Of a stretch of 64,000 bases of DNA, positions 1 to 7,509 are shown in pieces. Source of the DNA: Dasania phycosphaerae (GTDB lineage: Bacteria; Pseudomonadota; Gammaproteobacteria; Pseudomonadales; Dasaniaceae). Position 1 is the first letter of the stretch; every line of letters begins with the position of its first letter. The stretch lies in contig NZ_JAPTGG010000001.1 in NCBI RefSeq assembly GCF_026891035.1, positions 1 through 64,000 of the forward strand, in the 5' to 3' direction. The position numbers and the translations under genes were made by a program. The notes beneath the pieces were generated by a model. It was given only the letters and a program-made list of their open reading frames with translations. It did no database searches and was not told the origin of the DNA.

Positions 1-43
1 AGTAATCGGCAGCCGGTGGCCACCGGGAGGTCAATTCTGAAAT

Positions 44-109
44 GTTATGTTCAGTAATCCAAGGCCAAAGCCTTATAAAACGAGCGATTGTCGTTGAACT
101 GAACATAAC
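44..109. repeat. 12-bp perfect inverted repeat beside a recombinase gene
   Basis: The arms GTTATGTTCAGT (44-55) and ACTGAACATAAC (98-109) are perfectly complementary and separated by 42 bases. They lie just beyond the stop codon of the leftward recombinase gene that ends at 113. A perfect 14-base palindrome, CCGGTGGCCACCGG, sits nearby at 13-26. The spacing is too long for a Xer-type core site. It could be a recombinase-arm site, an element end or a weak terminator; the sequence alone does not decide. Confidence 0.5.
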
Positions 110-112
110 GTG

Positions 113-985
113 CTACCGCCCCAAATAAACCGCTGTAATTTGCTCGCGTTCATGTCCAAGCTCCTGAGAAATCGCATATCGAGCCACCGTATCGTTGGCA
201 CGCTCCTCTTCACTCAACTCACCACGAATTGGACCACCACAGGCCGGTGCGTGTTTGCCAGTTAGCTCCAGATAGCGCTCTTGTGCATAGCGATGACGTA
301 AACCATGTAACTTGGATAAACCTACTTTTTGCGCCTCACGTTCATAGAGTCGCATTTGCTGCACATACATTAAATGCGACGGAATCAATGAGCCCTTCCC
401 GGCCACTAACCGCGCCCGCCTTAGAACATCGCGCTGTTCATCTGTGCGTATAGGGATTTCTCGTGCCCGCCCTCCTTTACACCAGGTAGACTTCAATCGA
501 ATAAATGTATTTCGGTCTGCGTAGTCTGGGCTAAATTTGATCGCTTCTTCTCGTCGCAGGCCAAAGGCCTTTTGTAGCTCCAGACTTATTTTTAAATGGG
601 GGTCGCTGATTTTTTCGAGCAGCTCAAGATCCAGGTCACGCGCTTTCGATACATTGGTAACAAAAACACGAGACTCGATGCCGTAGTAGGCATTATCTTT
701 AGCGACGACGTTTTGCTTACCGATTTTTTCAGCCCACCAACGCAAATCGGCCAGGCGATTCTTGATCGTACCCGGCGCAAGATTTTCATCGAGGTATTTA
801 GCCACTAACGCATCAACATGTTTTGGCTTGAGAGATTTAACCTCCATACGCCGATAGCCCAGCTCATTAAGGTGACTGGCCATCGTTTGTAACAACTGAA
901 AACGTTCAGCTTGCGTACTGCGACTGCCATCCTGATTGCGTTCGCACAGGCTCTTTAATTGATAGTTTAGATCTTTCACAGACAA
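113..985 (-). CDS. Tyrosine recombinase (integrase-domain protein)
   Basis: A 290-residue tyrosine recombinase that should catalyse site-specific strand exchange. The likely catalytic set is Arg144 (in GLRREE), Lys170, His227 and Arg230 (in HGLRH), His278 (in LGHE) and Tyr287 three residues from the end. Residues 1-110 look like an N-terminal SAM-like core-binding domain. The layout resembles the integrase-like proteins found on plasmids and integrative elements (Phage_int_SAM_2/Integrase_1 type), assigned from memory. The active site looks complete, so the enzyme may be functional. It faces away from the main integrase at 3051-4226, so the island carries two recombinases. An inverted repeat lies directly downstream. 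Its target is unknown. Confidence 0.82.
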   Translation of the reverse strand: MSVKDLNYQLKSLCERNQDGSRSTQAERFQLLQTMASHLNELGYRRMEVKSLKPKHVDALVAKYLDENLAPGTIKNRLADLRWWAEKIGKQNVVAKDNAYYGIESRVFVTNVSKARDLDLELLEKISDPHLKISLELQKAFGLRREEAIKFSPDYADRNTFIRLKSTWCKGGRAREIPIRTDEQRDVLRRARLVAGKGSLIPSHLMYVQQMRLYEREAQKVGLSKLHGLRHRYAQERYLELTGKHAPACGGPIRGELSEEERANDTVARYAISQELGHEREQITAVYLGR

Positions 986-2413
986 CTCCTCGTCGAGAAA
1001 TAAAACGTGTTTATATTCTCGACAAAGGGGAGTATTTAGTCGTGGAAAAACCTTTCAGCCAGGAAAGTAAAATTCATTACGAACTGGAAAAATAAACCAG
1101 CAGAACCATTGTTAGAGCGAAAAAAGGAGAACACATCCCTCAAAAAATTACATGTGAATTTTTCAACAGCCTTTCGGGGCCATTTTCCGACCCCTATTAG
1201 ATAGGGTGAACTGTTTTTAATTGTCTATTCGTTCCGGTCAGGTTTGCTGTCTGCTCTTGTATAGAAATGACTGTTCAGAACAGACAAAGAGTCTCTCGAA
1301 ACAGACATGCGACCGTTCAAAACGGTCATCATAAAACTGGAACAGTGCGGTGTTAAAGTCTTGGTCAGTGTTTATGACTGTCCAGCCACCGCAGTGAATG
1401 GAGAAGCAATCTTATTGATTACTAACGTCACGGGACACCACTCCCACAAACCTGAATAGCGGCATAACCAACAGTGCCAATCCCCGGATGGGTACGACGC
1501 TGTTTCGTTTTCACGCTTTAGACAGCTTTACTTTCTTTTGCCAGGCATTCCTCCTTATTTACGTATAAAGCTAAGTGATAAGTCACTCATCGCGGTTGCG
1601 TGAGTCAACTTGAAAAGCTCTTTCGAGCCGGTTTGCTATTGAGGATGCAATAGCCACATATGGAATTTGTATTGTCGATGTGTTGGACTAGAAGAACCCT
1701 AATAATGCTTTCGGCATGTTAGAAAAGTTACTGCAGGTCAGATTTCGTAAGGGGCCGCACCCCACGTCACTGCATTTTATTTGCAGTGACGTAGGGTAAA
1801 AAAGTGATGAATAAGATTGAGGGTAATCTTAATATTACATCTAAAAGCACCCATCTGATTATTCACAGGAGCTACAGATCGCTTTAACAGGCCGTTAAGT
1901 ATTCAAACTACTATAAATCGCTGCTAGGGGCTTTGCCCCACGCGCATGGCAAGTGCAAGGCTTCGCGCTTCCTCACCCGTTCAGATTCTCTCGCTTCGCT
2001 CACTCACTTAGCTGCGGCTTCCGGTGAGCCACTGGCCATTTGCTACCCCCACGCTTCGCCAGCGGTTCAGAAGCGCAGCCGGGCGCTGCGCTCGTTAATC
2101 AATTAATGCACTTAAAAGTAATAATGAAAAGGCTGACAATCTTTAGCTTATAGTGAAGCATAAAGCGGTCATAAGCGGTGCGAACTGGTTTCGGCGTTCA
2201 TTGATTTGAACACTGAACGGACATTACAAAAACCACCCATACGGGTGAGAGCAACTTTGTAAAATTACCGGTACTATTTTGTGGGATTATAAGAATCTAT
2301 AATTGGACAGCCTGTCGCCGCTTGAATAAATTTGGCAGCTGTAGTGGTAATAGCTAAAAGAAGTAGCATTTGAAACTTAAAAACAGGACTAATAACAAAA
2401 GGAGAAAGGAACT
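986..2413. other. Non-coding, hairpin-rich island DNA
   Basis: No convincing gene is seen in about 1.4 kb. Short inverted repeats are frequent: CTGTTC-A-GAACAG at 1271-1283, GACCGTT-CAA-AACGGTC at 1311-1327, a strong hairpin at 1764-1792, GGGGC-TTT-GCCCC at 1927-1939, and AGCGCAGC/GCTGCGCT at 2072-2092. Composition changes along the stretch: 1920-2095 is clearly richer in G+C than its flanks. It may be a degraded mobile-element cargo region or hold untranslated RNA. Confidence 0.5.
1764..1792. repeat. Strong 11-bp stem-loop in the island
   Basis: ACGTCACTGCA (1764-1774) and TGCAGTGACGT (1782-1792) form a perfect stem around a 7-base loop TTTTATT. Past one mismatch the stem continues with CCC/GGG. 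No U-tract follows on the plus strand (TAGGGTAAAA comes next), so this is not a textbook terminator. It could be a recombination or replication site, or part of a structured RNA. Confidence 0.55.
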
Positions 2414-2545
2414 ATGGGAATTAAACCAGGGCCAAAAAAAACCGCTAAATCAACTGGGAAACCAGATAGGCGTCAACGGGATAATAAAAAAACTCCCGGG
2501 AATACACCATCACTTAAGCCTCACAAACACAAGAAAGGTGATTAA
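2414..2545 (+). CDS. Small very basic protein (43 aa), putative
   Basis: An ATG at 2414 preceded by AAAGGAGAAAGGAACT, a good ribosome-binding context, opens a 43-codon frame ending at TAA 2543-2545. The peptide is lysine- and proline-rich, begins MGIKPGPKK and ends HKHKKGD, with no hydrophobic segment; it would be strongly positively charged and may bind nucleic acid. A longer frame in another register from TTG 2370 to 2585 overlaps it but has a poorer start. No family was recognised. A 9-bp hairpin follows 80 bases downstream. The purine-rich start context is the main support. Confidence 0.35.
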   Translation: MGIKPGPKKTAKSTGKPDRRQRDNKKTPGNTPSLKPHKHKKGD

Positions 2546-2624
2546 GGAACTTTTCGACAACCTTCAATTCATCTGGAATAAATGATCTGCTGTCAAGCCG
2601 AGAGCAGACTGCACGACCTTATCA

Positions 2625-2646
2625 GCCCTTAAAATCCTTTAAGGGC
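2625..2646. terminator. Stem-loop, possible terminator
   Basis: GCCCTTAAA (2625-2633) and TTTAAGGGC (2638-2646) form a perfect 9-bp stem with a 4-base loop, downstream of the small basic frame. The U-tract is missing, so it would be a weak intrinsic terminator at best. Confidence 0.35.
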
Positions 2647-2823
2647 GAGATTAAGCTTGAGTCACTATTCATAAATATATCGATACTTAATTTACTGCTT
2701 TTGCCTATAACCTCAAGCACATTAAAGAATTATCTTTCTAAATACGTTGAACGCTAAGCCCTACCTTTTAATCGACCCATCAAATTAGTATTAGGCCATG
2801 TACAACTCAGGCTGACACAGTCC

Positions 2824-3192
2824 ATGGCACAACTCAGATTTCCTCCTCGTCTTATCAGGTTACGTGATGCCCCCATTTATATGGGTATCGATCGCAATAA
2901 ATTCAACAAGGACGTCCGCCCATACCTAACTGAAATACCTTTAGGAAAACAGTCGGTCGCCTTTGAACTACTTGAAATTGACGCTTGGATAGATAACTAT
3001 GTTAAGTGCAATGGGCGTCGTCCTAAAGCCTCGAAACTGGAGGACGATGTATGTCAAAACGCAACACAATGCCAGGGCTCCGCCTTAAAGGCGACATCTG
3101 GCACATTGAAAAACGCTGTAAACACGCCGAAGGTGGCTGGCTCCGTGAAAGCACGGGAACGGCTAGCCGCATTGAGGCAGAGGAATACCTGA
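2824..3192 (+). CDS. AlpA/excisionase-like small DNA-binding protein
   Basis: A 122-residue frame directly ahead of the integrase. The first 65 residues resemble AlpA-type helix-turn-helix regulators: a stretch around RLRDAPIYMGIDRNKF followed by a short wing and EIDAWIDNYV. Proteins of this kind often act as excision factors or activators of the adjacent integrase. The reading frame runs 142 bases into the integrase gene (start 3051) in a different register, so the last 46 residues overlap integrase codons and are probably less constrained. The two genes are likely transcribed and translated together. Assignment rests on position and the N-terminal motif. Confidence 0.6.
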   Translation: MAQLRFPPRLIRLRDAPIYMGIDRNKFNKDVRPYLTEIPLGKQSVAFELLEIDAWIDNYVKCNGRRPKASKLEDDVCQNATQCQGSALKATSGTLKNAVNTPKVAGSVKARERLAALRQRNT

Positions 3193-4226
3193 TACAACGT
3201 CTAGCAAACGTTCGGCAGGAGACAGAAAGACGATCACTGGCTATTTATACCTTTGAGGAAGCCGCTCTACGCTATCTTGAGGATATTGCCCATAAGTCGT
3301 CTGCAGTTGCCGCAGCGATCCATCTTGATCAAATGCTGCCTTTCATCGGTCATTTACCGCTGGAGCAGATACATGATGGAACGCTTAAGCTCTTTATTGA
3401 TAACGAGGCAAAGCGCGATTTAGCGCCTAAATCAATCAATAATGCTCTCGTCGTCATCACGGCAATCCTCAACCGAGCCGCACGGGTTTGGCGGCATGAT
3501 GATGGTAGACCCTGGTTAAGGCAGGCTCCGCCAAAGATAACAAGGCTATCCACAAAAGGGCGTCAAGCAAAAGCTTACCCCCTTTCATGGGCTGAGCAGG
3601 ATACGTTGTTTAAGATCTTGCCCAGACATTTAGCGGATGCAGCGCTCTACGCAGTACACACAGGATGCAGGGAATTAGAGGTATGCATGCTGCGATGGGA
3701 TTGGGAAATATTTGTTCAAGATCTAGGGGTTTCAGTTTTTGTTTTACCGGAAACCATCACCAAGAATGGAACAGAACGAATTGTGATTCTCAACTCAGTG
3801 TCCGGTAGTGTTATTGAAGCCAGACGTGGCATCGACCCCCACTACGTTTTTACGTACAGGGGGCGGCCGATGAAAAGGCTACACAGCAGTGGTTGGCGGC
3901 ACGCATGGAAGAAGGCAGGTTTGCCCACCCATGCTGGTGTCTTGAAAGGTGTACACAATCTCCGTCATACCTTTGGACGTAGACTGAGAGCAGCAGGTGT
4001 ACCACTGGAGACGCGTAAAGCTTTATTGGGGCATGCGAATGGTGATATCACAACTCACTATTCGGCCGCAGAAATTGACGAACTGCTGACTGCCACAGAA
4101 AAAGTTGTAAGCCGAGGAATTGCACAAACACCAACGCTCTCTCTAGTGCATAAAAACGCACAAATGAGGAATGTCGGAAAAGTGTCGGAAGAAAACAAAA
4201 AAGGCCACCCGAAGGCAGCCTTTTGA
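3051..4226 (+). CDS. Tyrosine-type site-specific integrase of the tRNA-Lys island
   Basis: A 391-residue integrase with a complete catalytic set: Arg207 (HTGCRELE), Lys238, His302 and Arg305 (HNLRHTF), His328 (LLGHAN) and the nucleophile Tyr337 (THYS). Residues 1-60 form a small arm-binding domain and about 65-150 the core-binding domain. The gene ends 32 bases from the 3' end of tRNA-Lys and points at it, the usual arrangement for an integrase at its attachment site. It therefore most likely recombines the element with the tRNA 3' end. The start at ATG 3051 lies inside the upstream AlpA-like gene. The last codons read through a terminator-like hairpin. The other end of the element lies outside the window. 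Confidence 0.92.
   Translation: MSKRNTMPGLRLKGDIWHIEKRCKHAEGGWLRESTGTASRIEAEEYLIQRLANVRQETERRSLAIYTFEEAALRYLEDIAHKSSAVAAAIHLDQMLPFIGHLPLEQIHDGTLKLFIDNEAKRDLAPKSINNALVVITAILNRAARVWRHDDGRPWLRQAPPKITRLSTKGRQAKAYPLSWAEQDTLFKILPRHLADAALYAVHTGCRELEVCMLRWDWEIFVQDLGVSVFVLPETITKNGTERIVILNSVSGSVIEARRGIDPHYVFTYRGRPMKRLHSSGWRHAWKKAGLPTHAGVLKGVHNLRHTFGRRLRAAGVPLETRKALLGHANGDITTHYSAAEIDELLTATEKVVSRGIAQTPTLSLVHKNAQMRNVGKVSEENKKGHPKAAF
4199..4224 (+). terminator. Terminator-like hairpin at the integrase stop codon
   Basis: AAAAGGC (4199-4205) pairs with GCCTTTT (4218-4224) around a 12-base loop, and the 3' arm runs into the integrase stop codon. The A-rich 5' side and T-rich 3' side fit an intrinsic terminator. 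It would stop integrase transcription before the tRNA gene. Confidence 0.5.
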
Positions 4227-4258
4227 GCTTTGTAAGCAATTGAAATGCTTACTAATAA

Positions 4259-4334
4259 TGGTGGGCCGTGCTGGATTCGAACCAGCGACCAATTGGTTAA
4301 AAGCCAACTGCTCTACCAACTGAGCTAACGGCCC
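4259..4334 (-). tRNA. tRNA-Lys (anticodon TTT)
   Basis: Read on the minus strand, a 76-base cloverleaf starts GGGCCGTTAGC and ends CGGCCCACCA with the CCA encoded. The acceptor arms GGGCCGT and ACGGCCC pair perfectly. The D-arm contains AGCTCAGTTGGTAGAGC, the T-arm contains GGTTCGAATCC, and the anticodon loop is CTTTTAA, giving UUU for lysine. The 3' end faces the island integrase and is the probable attachment site. The position just after queC matches the Pseudomonas locus known for island insertion. Confidence 0.97.
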
Positions 4335-4348
4335 CAGAAAGTGGCGCT

Positions 4349-4376
4349 ATAATAGTGTTTTGATGATAAAAAACAA
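4349..4376 (-). promoter_or_regulatory. Probable sigma70 promoter of tRNA-Lys
   Basis: On the minus strand TTGTTT (-35, 4371-4376) and TATTAT (-10, 4349-4354) are separated by 16 bases. Transcription would begin about 8 bases before the tRNA 5' end at 4334. Called by eye from the hexamers and position. Confidence 0.5.
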
Positions 4377-4457
4377 GCCTTTTATAGAGTTTTTTTACTT
4401 TTTTTCTGTTTTTCTTCGCGTTCTGCCTACTTTTAAAACAACCTGTTTATTTTTCTA

Positions 4458-5156
4458 TCAACTCATATAACGAGTTGGGTCGGTTACGCCTAAACGCTCA
4501 AAACCTTCGCGGCGTAAATGGCAGCTGTCGCAGTGGCCGCAAGCCTCGCCTTGGTCGTTAGATTGGTAGCAGGAAACGGTTAATGCGTAATCAACACCCA
4601 GCTCTAGGCCTTTGGCAGTGATTTCAGACTTGCTGAGATTCATTAACGGTGTGCGTATTGTTAGCTTATTACCTTCTACCCCCGCCTTGGTGGCCAGGTT
4701 GGCTAAGGTCTCAAAGGCCGCGATGTATTCGGGGCGGCAATCGGGGTAGCCGGAGTAATCCACGGCATTGACGCCTATAAATATGTCCTGCGCCCCCAGC
4801 ACTTCAGCCCAACCCAACGCTATAGACAAAAATACCGTGTTGCGAGCGGGCACGTAGGTAACGGGTATGCCCTCACCGCCACATTCCGGCACATCTATGG
4901 CTGTGTCGGTAAGTGCTGAGCCGCCTATGCTGCTTAGGTCTAAGCTAATCACCTTGTGCTCTACGGCGCCCATTTGCTGTGACAACTGCTCTGAGGCCAC
5001 TAACTCAGCCAAGGTGCGCTGGCCGTAGTTGAAGGCTAAGGTGTAACAGGCATAGCCTTCGGCTTTGGCCATGGCTAAAACAGTAGCGGAGTCTAAGCCG
5101 CCTGAGACTAAAATTACTGCTTTTTTCGCTGTATCCGGTGTTGCTATTGCTGTCAT
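4458..5156 (-). CDS. queC: 7-cyano-7-deazaguanine (preQ0) synthase QueC
   Basis: A 232-residue QueC, which converts 7-carboxy-7-deazaguanine, ammonia and ATP to preQ0 in queuosine biosynthesis. It shows the ATP-pyrophosphatase P-loop SGGLDS (residues 18-23), the motif YVPARNTVFLS, and a C-terminal zinc-binding set (CYQ, then CGHCDSC). Length is normal for the family. It lies 3 bases downstream of queE on the same strand and is certainly co-transcribed with it. The gene borders the tRNA-Lys island junction. No preQ1-type riboswitch was recognised upstream of the pair. Confidence 0.97.
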   Translation of the reverse strand: MTAIATPDTAKKAVILVSGGLDSATVLAMAKAEGYACYTLAFNYGQRTLAELVASEQLSQQMGAVEHKVISLDLSSIGGSALTDTAIDVPECGGEGIPVTYVPARNTVFLSIALGWAEVLGAQDIFIGVNAVDYSGYPDCRPEYIAAFETLANLATKAGVEGNKLTIRTPLMNLSKSEITAKGLELGVDYALTVSCYQSNDQGEACGHCDSCHLRREGFERLGVTDPTRYMS

Positions 5157-5159
5157 GCC

Positions 5160-5804
5160 TTAATGCCCTGCTGCGTCTTCCCATAAAAGTTTGTGTAATT
5201 GCAGTTGAAAACGCACCGCTAGGTTGTCTTCGACTATCCAGTTGGCCAGCTCAGTGGCGTCTATTTCGCCAAAGCTGGGGGAGAATAAAACCTCATCCAC
5301 TTTGCTAAGCAGTTGATATTCATCCACTTTAAATCTTGCCCATTCATAATCTTCACGATTACAGATAACAAATTTAACCTGATCGTGAGGGTTGAGGCGC
5401 TGCATGTTTTGGTAGTCATTGCGGCCAACTTCTTGCGAGCCAGGGGTTTTCAAGTCCACGACCTTCACCACACGCTCATCTACCCCCTCGGTACTAATCG
5501 CGCCACTGGTTTCCAAGGAGACCTCATAACCCTGATCACAGAGTGCCTTTAATAGCGGCCAGCAGTTTTTCTGCGCCAGCGGCTCACCACCGGTAACGGT
5601 AACAAAGCGAGGCTTATAACTGGCCACCTCGTCCAAAATACGCTGCTGCGACCACTTCTCGCCGCCGTGAAAGGCATATTCTGTGTCGCAGTAGCCACAA
5701 CGCAGCGGGCAGCCGGTTAGGCGTACAAATACGGTAGCAAGGCCTGCAGTGCGGGTTTCGCCCTGCAGGGAGTAAAAAATTTCGGTAATGCGTAAATCAG
5801 TCAT
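5160..5804 (-). CDS. queE: 7-carboxy-7-deazaguanine synthase QueE
   Basis: A 214-residue radical SAM enzyme that rearranges 6-carboxy-tetrahydropterin to 7-carboxy-7-deazaguanine, the step before QueC. The cluster-binding motif is Cys32-x3-Cys36-x2-Cys39 in GCPLRCGYCD, and the SAM-binding TGGEP follows. The substrate contact region SLQGE is near residue 12. It heads a two-gene unit with queC (3-base gap). A hairpin at 5926-5953 separates it from the tol-pal operon upstream, so the pair probably has its own promoter in 5805-5925. Confidence 0.96.
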   Translation of the reverse strand: MTDLRITEIFYSLQGETRTAGLATVFVRLTGCPLRCGYCDTEYAFHGGEKWSQQRILDEVASYKPRFVTVTGGEPLAQKNCWPLLKALCDQGYEVSLETSGAISTEGVDERVVKVVDLKTPGSQEVGRNDYQNMQRLNPHDQVKFVICNREDYEWARFKVDEYQLLSKVDEVLFSPSFGEIDATELANWIVEDNLAVRFQLQLHKLLWEDAAGH

Positions 5805-5925
5805 TCATTGGGTTCTATATGGTGAGAGCCCGCTTTAAAGTCCACAGCTTGTTAGCTAAACAGTCTAAGAGCGGAAAAACGTGGCGGCTACAGTGATAGC
5901 CTTAAAATGCGCGCATAATAACGAA

Positions 5926-5953
5926 GAACCGCAGCTGTCGCCAGCTGCGGTTC
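5926..5953 (-). terminator. Intrinsic terminator of the tol-pal operon
   Basis: GAACCGCAGCTG (5926-5937) and CAGCTGCGGTTC (5942-5953) form a perfect 12-bp stem with a tetraloop. On the minus strand a moderately T-rich tract follows. It lies between the stop of cpoB and the start of queE and can end the leftward tol-pal transcript. Confidence 0.75.
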
Positions 5954-5979
5954 AAAAAACAACCTACAATGTGGACTTA

Positions 5980-6762
5980 CTAGAACCTATCGCGCAGGAA
6001 CTCGCGGGCTTTATCTGCCGCTGAGTTAACCCCTTTGCCGTACTGGGCGACGACCTTCTCCAGCCAAAAACGCGATTTCTCTTTGTTATCTTTCAAGAAG
6101 TAGACAGTACCCAGCTTATACATTGCATCCGACTCTTTGGGATGCTTGGGGTATAGCTCTAGCAATTGGGTAAAAGACTGCCGCGAGGCCTCTAGATCTA
6201 CCGGTTTAACTACCAGGTAAAGCTCACCCAACCAGTAGTAGGCATTAGGAGCATACTTGCCATCGGGAAAGTCCAGTAAAAAACTGTGGAAAGCGGTAAT
6301 GGCCTGGGCGTATTGACGCTTAGGCACCAAGCTATACGCCGCATCATAGGCGTCTTTTTCGCCTTCGCTGCTGGGCTTATCAATCGACATGGCGGCAGAG
6401 CTATCACTAGCACCAGCTGAGTCATTTGCTGCGCCACTATTAGCCACCAATGTACCTAAGCGCTTATCTACATCTATATAGCGCTCGGTAGACTGCTGCT
6501 TAAAACGCTCTAACTGGTGGGCTTGCTCTTCAACCATACCGCGCAACATACGAACTTCATCTTGCAGCAGTTGCAGCTGATAAAACAATTCGCCTTGAGA
6601 CTGCGCATTACCCAGCTGAGCTTGCTCTGGTGCAGCGGCCACGGGCATAGGTTTATGGCTGATGGAGGCATCTACCACCTCTACCTGCGAAAACACAGGC
6701 AGTGAAAATAGAAAAGCCGCGCTGCTGAGCAGCGCGGCTATGGAGGGGGCATGCTTTGGCAT
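5980..6762 (-). CDS. cpoB: Cell division coordinator CpoB (YbgF)
   Basis: A 260-residue periplasmic protein with a signal peptide in the first 25 residues, a coiled-coil trimerisation segment (about 50-95) and C-terminal TPR repeats (about 130-255, with AYYWLGELY and AMYKLGTVYF). CpoB links the Tol-Pal machine with PBP1B-LpoB peptidoglycan synthesis during constriction. It is the last gene of the tol-pal operon, 20 bases after pal, followed by a strong hairpin. The linker at about 95-125 is rich in Ser, Ala and Asp. Confidence 0.93.
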   Translation of the reverse strand: MPKHAPSIAALLSSAAFLFSLPVFSQVEVVDASISHKPMPVAAAPEQAQLGNAQSQGELFYQLQLLQDEVRMLRGMVEEQAHQLERFKQQSTERYIDVDKRLGTLVANSGAANDSAGASDSSAAMSIDKPSSEGEKDAYDAAYSLVPKRQYAQAITAFHSFLLDFPDGKYAPNAYYWLGELYLVVKPVDLEASRQSFTQLLELYPKHPKESDAMYKLGTVYFLKDNKEKSRFWLEKVVAQYGKGVNSAADKAREFLRDRF

Positions 6763-6782
6763 ACTAACCTTCTCTATATTGA

Positions 6783-7292
6783 TTACTTAAGTTCTACGCG
6801 ACGGTTTTTAGCGTAAGCAGCTGCGTTGCTACCGCTAGCAACTGGACGCTCTTCACCGTAGCTGATCACTTCTATACGGTAGCGCTCTACACCGTTAACA
6901 ATTAGGTAGTTGGCAACCGCGTTAGCACGACGCTCACCTAATGCCATGTTGTAATCGCGAGTACCGCGCTCATCAGCGTGACCTTCTAAACGAATTTTGC
7001 TGTTGCTGCCTTTTAAGAACGCAGCCTGTGCATCTAAATCAGCACGGGTATCAGCAGACAAAGTGGCTTGGTCAAACTCAAAGTAGAAAACGTTTTTAAG
7101 TTTTGCCATGGCTTCAGCTTTTGCTTTCGCTTCAGCAGCGGCTTTTGCTTTGGCGGCAGCTTCAGCAGCGGCTTGTTGTTCGGCAGCGGCCTTGGCGGCA
7201 GCTGCTTGGTCACTGTCATCCGTCTGGTTAGACGCACAACCAACCATCAAAGCACATGAGAAAAAGGCTATTAATAATTTATTTGTATTCAT
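6783..7292 (-). CDS. pal: Peptidoglycan-associated lipoprotein Pal
   Basis: A 169-residue outer-membrane lipoprotein. The signal sequence ends in the lipobox MVGC with Cys19 as the acylation site. A long Ala/Lys/Glu helix (about 30-65, AAAEAAAKAK) links it to the OmpA-type domain. That domain carries the diaminopimelate-binding signature around GHADERGTRDYN and GERRA. Pal anchors the outer membrane to peptidoglycan and contacts TolB. The extended alanine-rich linker is longer than in many Pal proteins. It sits between tolB and cpoB. Confidence 0.96.
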   Translation of the reverse strand: MNTNKLLIAFFSCALMVGCASNQTDDSDQAAAAKAAAEQQAAAEAAAKAKAAAEAKAKAEAMAKLKNVFYFEFDQATLSADTRADLDAQAAFLKGSNSKIRLEGHADERGTRDYNMALGERRANAVANYLIVNGVERYRIEVISYGEERPVASGSNAAAYAKNRRVELK

Positions 7293-7509
7293 TTTTCATC
7301 CTAGGTCGTGAGCAGTTATTAAATTTTTCGTTGTTTAGACAGTAACAAACCATGTACAGCTAAGCGCAACTGCTATATACACTTTTGAGTGAGGTTATAC
7401 TGCCAGCCCCCCACTCATTACGCAATGTTAGCGCGCATAGTTTATCTATTAATATGTCGTTGAGCTATTAAAATAGCTGTAGTTTTGCGAGCTAACCAGC
7501 ATTTTTTAC

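Noticed and set aside
1271..1283. CTGTTCAGAACAG as a LexA/SOS box
   Set aside because: The LexA pattern CTGT-N8-ACAG needs eight central bases; this has only five between CTGT and ACAG.
2370..2585. 71-codon frame from TTG overlapping the small basic frame
   Set aside because: Its TTG has no SD, and the frame at 2414 has the better start context.
3350..3553. Antisense frame inside the integrase
   Set aside because: Shadow of the integrase codons without start context.
5805..5925. preQ1 riboswitch ahead of queE
   Set aside because: No H-type pseudoknot pattern with the C-rich stem and A-rich tail could be found by eye.
7108..7311. Ala-rich antisense frame across pal
   Set aside because: Arises from the Ala/Lys/Glu repeats of the Pal linker read on the other strand.
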